Origin: Motiliproteus sp.
Lineage (GTDB): Bacteria; Pseudomonadota; Gammaproteobacteria; Pseudomonadales; Balneatricaceae
Assembly: GCA_026196225.1 (NCBI GenBank)
Contig: JAPHRD010000050.1
Span: forward strand, 1-40,491
Length of the DNA: 40,491 bases
Direction: 5' to 3'
Shown here: positions 35,286 to 40,491 of the stretch, one piece after another
How positions within the stretch are numbered: the stretch's first letter is position 1
How the letters are laid out: every line of letters begins with the position of its first letter
The notes under the pieces: model-generated
Told to the model about the DNA's origin: nothing
The model's database searches: none
Seen by the model: the letters and a program-made list of their open reading frames with translations, nothing else
Position numbers and translations under genes: made by a program

Positions 35286-35477
35286 GTGCACCGAAGTTGG
35301 GATGTGTTTTGTGCGCTGCAATATGCTTCAGTAATTAAAATGTCCGATGATTCCTGGCCTGTGGATCTGTTTTTGGAGCAATTCACCGCTTTTGTGCAGC
35401 GCACTGAGAATGACCGTAGGAAATTTCTGGGAATTGTTAAAGCTAGGGCAAATTCTAAGATGACTGCCCCGAAGTGA
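35286..35477 (+). CDS. Possible small protein in the 501-bp gap
   Basis: A 63-codon frame starts with GTG and is preceded at good spacing by a strong GGGGAAGGAA ribosome site. Its polar protein (MHRSWDVFCALQYASVIK, then WPVDLFLEQFTAFVQRTEND) shows no membrane segment and matches nothing I recognise. It sits between the divergent redox cluster and the DMT exporter. The surrounding gap (35127-35627) otherwise holds a probable FNR-type box at 35487 and promoters. It could be a chance frame. Confidence 0.28.
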   Translation: MHRSWDVFCALQYASVIKMSDDSWPVDLFLEQFTAFVQRTENDRRKFLGIVKARANSKMTAPK

Positions 35478-35486
35478 TGCAAAAAA

Positions 35487-35500
35487 GTGATTTATATCAC
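35487..35500. promoter_or_regulatory. FNR/Anr/Dnr-like box
   Basis: GTGATTTATATCAC is a perfect 14-bp palindrome that keeps the TGAT-N4-ATCA core of the FNR-family consensus TTGAT-N4-ATCAA; only the outermost base of each half differs. It lies 128 bp before the DMT exporter and 361 bp before the redox cluster start, so either side could be the target. Anaerobic or NO control of the redox cluster would fit its content. Confidence 0.45.
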
Positions 35501-35627
35501 CGAAAAAGTGATCCTGATTGGTGCGCTGCTTGGGTGGATTTTCCTATTTCGGTGTCATGCTGGCTAGTATAGCTGCTGGCTTTACTTTAGCATTCGCGGT
35601 CATTTTACCCGTCTCCTTAAGGCATTT

Positions 35628-36491
35628 ATGTTCGAACTACTCGCTCCCGGTGTCCGCTATATGCTGCTGTCCGCCATCGGTTTTGCTCTGATGGCTGCCT
35701 GCGTAAAAGCTGCCGCCATTGAAGGTATTCCGATACTGGAGATCGTTGCTGGCAGGGCGATTATTTCGTTGGTACTCAGCTATCTGGATATCAAGCGAAA
35801 ACGAATTTCGGTCTGGGGCAATAACAAAATGCTGTTGGCAGCCCGTGGCTCTGTGGGGGCTTTGGCGCTGATCTGTGTGTTTTATGCGGTTTCTACTTTG
35901 CCGTTGGCTGAAGCGACGGTGCTGCAATATACCTATCCTGCCTTCACTGCTTTGATCGCCTTGTGGTTTCTTAAAGAGCGCATCCAGCTAGCCACCATTA
36001 TCTGTATTGGTATGAGCCTGCTGGGCTTGTTGTTGATGGTTCGGCCAGACTTTGAAGGTGGTGAGATCACAGGACTGCCGAGCCTAAGTATTGCTGCCGC
36101 TCTGCTTGGCGCACTGGGTAGTGCGGTTGCCTATGTGATTGTTCGTCGGCTCAGCCAAACCGACGATGTCAGTGTCATTATCTTCTATTTTCCGTTGATA
36201 GCCTTGCCGGTGTCATTGGTGCTGTTAGGCAATGATTTTGTTATGCCCGGTCCCAAGGCGCTGTTTTTGCTACTGCTTGTGGGCATCTTTACTCAGATTG
36301 GTCAGATCGGTCTTACCAAGGCGATGGCAGCAGAAAAAGCAGGCAAGGCCGTCGCATATGCCTACGTGCAAGTTATTTTCTCAGCCATATTGGGTTGGTT
36401 GTTTTTTGCTGAAATTCCCAGTTCCTGGACCCTGCTGGGGGGCGGGATGATCATTGCCGGGGCGCTAATCAATACTCTCTACAAACGTTAA
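35628..36491 (+). CDS. DMT-family (EamA) metabolite exporter
   Basis: The 287-residue inner-membrane protein has ten predicted helices in two EamA repeats, from MLLSAIGFALMAACVKAAA through LLGGGMIIAGALINTLY. LPLAEATVLQYTYPAFTALIALWFLKERI and AYAYVQVIFSAILGWLFFAEIP are the paired conserved segments of each repeat. Such proteins export or exchange amino acids, nucleobases or other metabolites; the substrate is not predictable. An AAGG site precedes the start. It is convergent with znuB, with a 68-bp gap and no clear terminator. Confidence 0.9.
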   Translation: MFELLAPGVRYMLLSAIGFALMAACVKAAAIEGIPILEIVAGRAIISLVLSYLDIKRKRISVWGNNKMLLAARGSVGALALICVFYAVSTLPLAEATVLQYTYPAFTALIALWFLKERIQLATIICIGMSLLGLLLMVRPDFEGGEITGLPSLSIAAALLGALGSAVAYVIVRRLSQTDDVSVIIFYFPLIALPVSLVLLGNDFVMPGPKALFLLLLVGIFTQIGQIGLTKAMAAEKAGKAVAYAYVQVIFSAILGWLFFAEIPSSWTLLGGGMIIAGALINTLYKR

Positions 36492-36559
36492 AGAAAGTAA
36501 TCGGTCCTGTCTTGATGACAATAGATTGCAGATGTTGGTAGCGATGAACGGATACTGGA

Positions 36560-37345
36560 TTATTGTCGATTCGGTAGTAGGTGGCTGATCGAAAACAGTA
36601 GAGCTGCAGCGACCACCACCGACGGACCAGCAGGGGTATCCCACTGATAGGAAGCCAGCAAGCCCAGACACACCGATACCATCCCGAGCAGGCTGGCGGT
36701 TGCGGCCATCCGTTCGGGAGTATTAGAGACTCGTCGGGCAGTAGCGGCGGGGATAATCAGTAGTGAGGTGATCAGTAACACGCCCACGATCTTCATGGCA
36801 ATGGCGATCACCGTTGCCACCAGTAGCATCAACAGCAGATGGACGAAATTGACCGGAACCCCTTCCACCCGTGCCAGGTCTTCGTTGATAGTAAATGCCA
36901 GCAACCAGTCCCAGGTTTTGATCAACACCAGCATCACCACCAGTCCGCCTCCATAGATCCACCACAGATCTTCACGGCTGATGGCTAGCAGATCACCAAA
37001 TAGGTAGCTCATCAGATCGACACGAACATTGGGGAAAAAGCTGATGGCTACCAGACCCAAAGACAGCGCGCTGTGGGCCATAATTCCCAGCAGGGTGTCG
37101 GTGGCAATGATTCTGCGCCGTTGCATGGATACCAGCAGTAGCGCCAGCACTACACAGCAGATCACGACGGCAAGGTTTAGATTGATATCGAAGAGAATAC
37201 CGATGGCGATGCCCAGTAGCGCTGAATGGGCCAGGGTGTCGCCGAAATAAGCCATCCGCCGCCACACCACAAAGGCTCCCAGTGGGCCCGCAATGGCCGC
37301 GACACCTAATCCACCCAGTAGTGCACGTACGAGAAAATCAGCCAT
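36560..37345 (-). CDS. znuB: Zinc ABC transporter permease ZnuB
   Basis: The 261-residue inner-membrane permease of the ABC-3 family starts MADFLVRALLGGLGVAAIAGPLGAFVVWRRMAYFGDTLAHSALLG, with the family GDTLAHSALLG motif. Six to eight helices follow, ending in SISHLLPNRQ. It imports zinc with ZnuC and a binding protein. The ATG at 37345 overlaps the last 8 bases of znuC (ATGGCTGA junction), so translation is coupled. Longer frames upstream are shadows of znuC. No znuA is present between here and the window end. Confidence 0.95.
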   Translation of the reverse strand: MADFLVRALLGGLGVAAIAGPLGAFVVWRRMAYFGDTLAHSALLGIAIGILFDINLNLAVVICCVVLALLLVSMQRRRIIATDTLLGIMAHSALSLGLVAISFFPNVRVDLMSYLFGDLLAISREDLWWIYGGGLVVMLVLIKTWDWLLAFTINEDLARVEGVPVNFVHLLLMLLVATVIAIAMKIVGVLLITSLLIIPAATARRVSNTPERMAATASLLGMVSVCLGLLASYQWDTPAGPSVVVAAALLFSISHLLPNRQ

Positions 37346-38108
37346 GATCGTGATCCTTGCAGGGCTGATCAACAATGACATCGCCGTGAGTGTCGTGCTG
37401 ATGATTATGTTTGTGGCTGTATAGAGCGAGGTTAGCCGTGCCTTTAGCGCCGAACAGGGCGGTAAAGGATGGATCATTGCTGACTTTTTCCGGATGCCCG
37501 GAGCAGCAGATGTGGTGATTGAGGCAGATGACCTTGTCGGTGCTGGCCATCACCAGGTGAAGGTCGTGGGAGACCATAAACACTGCACAGCGATATTTAT
37601 CACGAATCCGGGAGATTAATTCATAGAGTTCGATCTGGCCGGTGACGTCTACCCCTTGAACGGGCTCATCCAGTACCAGCAGTTGTGGTTTTCGTAATAG
37701 TGAGCGGGCCAGCATCACCCGCTGACTTTCTCCACCAGAGAGTTGCTGCATCGGGTTTTTTAATAGGTGCCCAACTCGTACTTGCGCCAGGGCCTCTTCG
37801 ATTTCAGAGCGACGAGAGCCGGCAGCCAGTTTCATAAACCGCTCGACGGTGAGGGGCAGGGTTGGTTCGATGTGCAGTTTTTGCGGCATATAGCCGATAC
37901 GCAGGTCCGAACGATTACTGATAGTGCCGCTGTCAGGTCGTTGCAGACCTAGCAGTAAGCGCACCAGTGTCGACTTACCGGAACCGTTGGGGCCGATCAG
38001 CGTAGTGATCTGATTTTCTTCAATGGTAAAACTGACATCCTGAATAATGTGGCGGTTGTTCAGGTGCAGATTGAGTTTATCGAGGCTGATCAGAGGTGTG
38101 GTGTTCAT
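37338..38108 (-). CDS. znuC: Zinc ABC transporter ATP-binding protein ZnuC
   Basis: The 256-residue ATPase has Walker A GPNGSGKST, signature LSGGESQRVMLARSLL, Walker B LLVLDEPVQGVDV and the H-loop VSHDLHLV. After the ATPase core, CLNHHICCSGHPEKVSNDPSFTALFG is typical of ZnuC. The C-terminus is histidine-rich (YSHKHNHQHDTHGD and CKDHDHG), which may buffer zinc near the transporter. It lies 12 bp downstream of zur in one operon. Confidence 0.95.
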   Translation of the reverse strand: MNTTPLISLDKLNLHLNNRHIIQDVSFTIEENQITTLIGPNGSGKSTLVRLLLGLQRPDSGTISNRSDLRIGYMPQKLHIEPTLPLTVERFMKLAAGSRRSEIEEALAQVRVGHLLKNPMQQLSGGESQRVMLARSLLRKPQLLVLDEPVQGVDVTGQIELYELISRIRDKYRCAVFMVSHDLHLVMASTDKVICLNHHICCSGHPEKVSNDPSFTALFGAKGTANLALYSHKHNHQHDTHGDVIVDQPCKDHDHG

Positions 38109-38120
38109 ATTTATTCGCGA

Positions 38121-38627
38121 CTACTGATCGTCCTGTTGGCTTCTATTTTGGCATTGCGGGCAGAGACCGGATAGCTCAACGGTCTCGGTTTCGACCTTAA
38201 ACCCGGCCGCTGAGGCATTCTGTCGTAAAAAACTGGATATCTCCTCTGCCTCAATTTCCTGGGCAGAACCGCAATCCCGACAAATCAAAAAATAGCCATG
38301 GTGTTGATCTTGAGGGCAATTGCAGCCGATAAAGGCATTGAGTGATGCAATTCGATGGATAAGGCCGTGATCCAGCAGAAAATCCAGGGCCCGATAAACC
38401 GTAGGCGGTGCTGAATTGAAGCCTTCCTGGCTCAGTTGATTGAGGAGCTGGTAAGCGCCCAGGGGTAGATGACTCTGCCAGATCAGTTCCAGCACCCGTT
38501 CACGTACAGGGGTCAGTCGTGATTTACGCTGTCGGCAAAGCTCCTTCGCAGCAGCCAGAGCCTGGTCGATACAGTGCTGATGATCGTGTTGACTAAAGAT
38601 GCTTTCGGCCACTTTACTGTTCTGCAT
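38121..38627 (-). CDS. zur: Zinc uptake regulator Zur (Fur family)
   Basis: The 168-residue Fur-family repressor binds DNA when loaded with zinc. It has the winged-helix segment LTPVRERVLELIWQSHLPLGAYQLLNQLSQEGFNSAPPTVYRALDFLLDHGLIHRI and the metal sites of Zur: FIGCNCPQDQHHGYFLICRDCGSAQEIE and LCPQCQNR, with CRDC and CPQC forming the structural zinc site. It is the first gene of the zur-znuC-znuB operon. A TGTTATAACA palindrome just upstream suggests autoregulation. Confidence 0.94.
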   Translation of the reverse strand: MQNSKVAESIFSQHDHQHCIDQALAAAKELCRQRKSRLTPVRERVLELIWQSHLPLGAYQLLNQLSQEGFNSAPPTVYRALDFLLDHGLIHRIASLNAFIGCNCPQDQHHGYFLICRDCGSAQEIEAEEISSFLRQNASAAGFKVETETVELSGLCPQCQNRSQQDDQ

Positions 38628-38665
38628 AAGAGGTGCGTCTACCGGAAGTTAGATCCAAAACGCAA

Positions 38666-38675
38666 TGTTATAACA
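38666..38675. promoter_or_regulatory. Candidate Zur operator overlapping the zur -10 region
   Basis: TGTTATAACA is a perfect palindrome about 40 bp upstream of zur. It matches the core halves of gammaproteobacterial Zur boxes (GTTATA...TATAAC) in a compact form, and contains a TATAAC that could be the -10 box for the minus-strand operon. Confidence 0.5.
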
Positions 38676-38841
38676 CAATTGTAGATGACAGCTAGGATGT
38701 CTGGTCTGAGAGTGATGATGTTTTGACTTGAGATTGAGATTTGATCTCACTATAGGGCAAAACTTTGAGCCCATACAGTATAAGGCTTACGGAAGAATCG
38801 GTAGGTTATTTAGAAGTCCAGTTTTAAATTTATGATGAGAT

Positions 38842-38862
38842 TCTACAATCTACAATCTACAA
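38842..38862. repeat. Tandem heptamer repeat, 3 x TCTACAA
   Basis: Three exact consecutive copies of TCTACAA lie in non-coding DNA. A 7-bp unit allows slippage; no function is indicated. Confidence 0.8.
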
Positions 38863-38956
38863 AGCCGTGCCTCTCCGCTCATTAAAGTAATAATTTTTTC
38901 CTTTATCACTATGTGTAAGCATTTGGCTCAGACTAGGAAATAGTAGCAACAGGAGT

Positions 38957-40394
38957 CTACGAACCTGGCTGCGCATCACCCTGAATGCGATTCCGCCCCG
39001 CTTCTTTCGCCACGTACAGTTGCTTGTCAGACCTTTCTATCAACTGGTAAAAGCTTTGATCTGTCGCGCTGACCGAAGAAATACCAATGGAGGCCGTAAC
39101 CTCTATTGAGCGATCTTGGACCTTAAGACTCGTCTGTCGAATAGCATCTAAAACTTTATCCGCCAGTAGTCTAGCCCCTTCCAAATTGGTATTCGGCGCG
39201 AGAACCATGAATTCCTCACCACCATACCGAGCTACGAGGTCAGTTTCACGGACAACGCTTTCAATGTTTATTGCAGATTTCTTCAAGACCAAGTCACCTA
39301 TCGGGTGGCCGTATTGATCATTAATGTTCTTGAAATAATCTAAATCGATCATTAACAGACTAAGTTGGGTGTTGTTGCGTTTGGTTAGCAAAAACTCACG
39401 CTCACCTTGTGTATCGATGGCTCGGCGATTCCAAAGGCTTGTCAAAGGGTCGTGGAGGGCTGCATCCTCGAGCTGCTGTTGCAACTGGTTGCGCTTAGTG
39501 ACGTCGAAGATTGTGGAATGAAGGTATGTCTTCGCCTCAAAGGACACTGGACAGGAGTGCAGCTCCACATCGCGAATTTCACCACTGGCTAGTCGGTGCT
39601 GAAAGCTGAAGACATTCTCCTCTTCCTTAATGGCAAGAGCCATTTTCTCTCGACATTGACCAATTGGAAGTTGATTGATGGTGCAAATATCGATTTGTTT
39701 TATTGCTTCTTCACTGTATCCATAAAACTCTAGCGCAGCGGGGTTGGCGTCAACAATGTGGCCGTTATTTGGATCGATTAACAACTTGATTGTCGGATCT
39801 TTATAAAACATCTGAAAGTAAATTTTCTGTTTTTCTTCCTTTGCTTTTTGAGCTTCCATTTCGATAGTTACATCTTGAAGGGTACCCGCGACGCGAAAGG
39901 CTTTAGCCTGTCGAAAATCCGTATTTTTCGCACGTAGTCTGAGAAAAATTTCATTGCCGCTTTTTGTTTCTAGTCGATAAACTTCATTAACAGTACCGCC
40001 TGCCAACAACAGGCTAATCATGTCTTGAAATTGCGCCAATTGTTGAGAGCCAAAATGCTTCTGAAGATCATCTACTTTCATCCACTCAGCGGGTTCAAAG
40101 TCACTTAAAATGTTTAAGCTTTCTTTGCTGAAGTGGACTTGTTGTTCATCGATATGCCATTGCCAAGCACCTATTTTAGAAAGGTGTTGTGCCTCCTGTA
40201 GCTCTTCTTTCCTCTCCAAAAGTTGTTTCGTGATTTTATGAATCTTCTGACCCATTGTATTGAAGCTAAACTCTAATGCCCCTAATTTATCCTTTGCGGG
40301 ATTACTTATTTGAATATCAAAATTACCTGCAGCAACTTCATTGGATACCTGTAATAAACGTCTCAATCGTCTACTTATTAGCCACTCATAGAGC
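38957..40394 (-). pseudogene. PAS-PAS-GGDEF diguanylate cyclase, 5' end removed by an IS
   Basis: The remaining part encodes the end of a HAMP domain (WLISRRLRRLLQVSNEVAAG, then FDIQI), a coiled coil, two PAS domains (about 60-165 and 185-290) and a C-terminal GGDEF domain with active-site RYGGEEFMVL and inhibitory RETD. HAMP domains follow a membrane helix, so the transmembrane and sensing parts should lie upstream, but there the sequence switches to an IS21-like end at 40395. The frame stays open only to a stop at 40451-40453 inside the IS and holds no ATG there; TTG at 40366 is the first possible start. It is either a pseudogene or a cytoplasmic cyclase freed from its sensor. Confidence 0.8.
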
Positions 40395-40491
40395 TGCGTA
40401 TTCCGGTGAAGATGAACACCGATTCCGGACGAACGTGAACACCTGATTTCTCAACGCATCACGACTCCTGCTTTTTACATCGGGTGTTCAT
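40395..40491. mobile_element. End of an IS21-like insertion sequence
   Basis: The segment starts with TGCGTATTCCGG and holds two direct subterminal repeats, ATTCCGGtgaagaTGAACACC and ATTCCGGacgaacgTGAACACC (40400-40442), the arrangement of IstA-binding repeats at IS21-family ends, which begin with TG. A third, inverted GGTGTTCA is at the window edge. The transposase genes lie outside. The junction with the broken cyclase HAMP domain marks the insertion point. Family assignment rests on recall of these repeats. Confidence 0.65.

Larger units (their letters stand above)
38628..38956. other. Intergenic region between zur and the truncated cyclase
   Basis: The 329-bp gap holds the zur promoter and operator at one end, a GAGAT-rich stretch near 38731-38750, and a triple 7-bp repeat at 38842-38862. 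No gene or clear terminator for the cyclase was seen. The znuA gene often found divergent from zur is absent. Confidence 0.5.

Overview
The window is a chromosomal segment of a gammaproteobacterium, most likely a marine or aquatic Oceanospirillales, Cellvibrionales or Pseudomonas-like lineage. GC content looks moderate (about 50 percent). Protein sequences and gene order recall the oriC-proximal region of Pseudomonas (glyQS, trkA-rsmB-fmt-def, divergent LysM-dprA, tsaC-hemF-aroE). A perfect parS-type centromere site (16 bp) sits across the start codon of the second gene, which fits an origin-proximal position. The genus cannot be fixed from the sequence alone.

Layout. 1-12.7 kb, minus strand: a secreted lamin-tail-domain protein with a PEP-CTERM-like tail, an HDAC-family deacetylase, gmhB, glyS-glyQ, a SAM methyltransferase, ybaK, the potassium uptake genes trkH-trkA, and rsmB, fmt, def. 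12.8-24.8 kb, plus strand: LysM protein, dprA, purE, tsaC, hemF, aroE, a Lon-like AAA protease, then an orphan periplasmic solute-binding protein next to a membrane HAMP-PAS-GGDEF-EAL protein, probably a ligand-sensing c-di-GMP module. 24.8-29.2 kb: a gamma-class carbonic anhydrase-like protein (minus), then prlC-yheV and a TetR regulator overlapping tag (plus). 29.2-35.1 kb, minus strand: a six-gene redox cluster encoding a NirB-like flavoprotein/BFD/membrane cytochrome fusion, an eleven-haem-motif cytochrome, a Tll0287-like haem lipoprotein, a monohaem cytochrome lipoprotein, a group 1 truncated haemoglobin and a 2Fe-2S/FAD/NAD reductase. 35.6-38.6 kb: a DMT exporter, then zur-znuC-znuB without znuA. 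38.9 kb to the end: a PAS-PAS-GGDEF diguanylate cyclase whose N-terminus is cut off by the end of an IS21-like insertion sequence.

The least explained part is the redox cluster. A 231-bp structured non-coding segment separates the truncated haemoglobin from the reductase. It holds three strong inverted repeats, the last being an intrinsic-terminator-like hairpin whose T tract ends only 18 nt before the reductase start codon. This is the architecture of an attenuator or riboswitch-type leader, and I do not recognise it as a known class. The cluster itself looks like an electron-transfer or nitric-oxide/oxygen-handling system, with the haemoglobin and reductase as a candidate two-protein dioxygenase.

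Three adjacent gene pairs on the minus strand (gmhB/HDAC, glyQ/glyS, trkH/ybaK) share a TAATG stop-start junction, implying translational coupling. No tRNA, rRNA or CRISPR array was seen.
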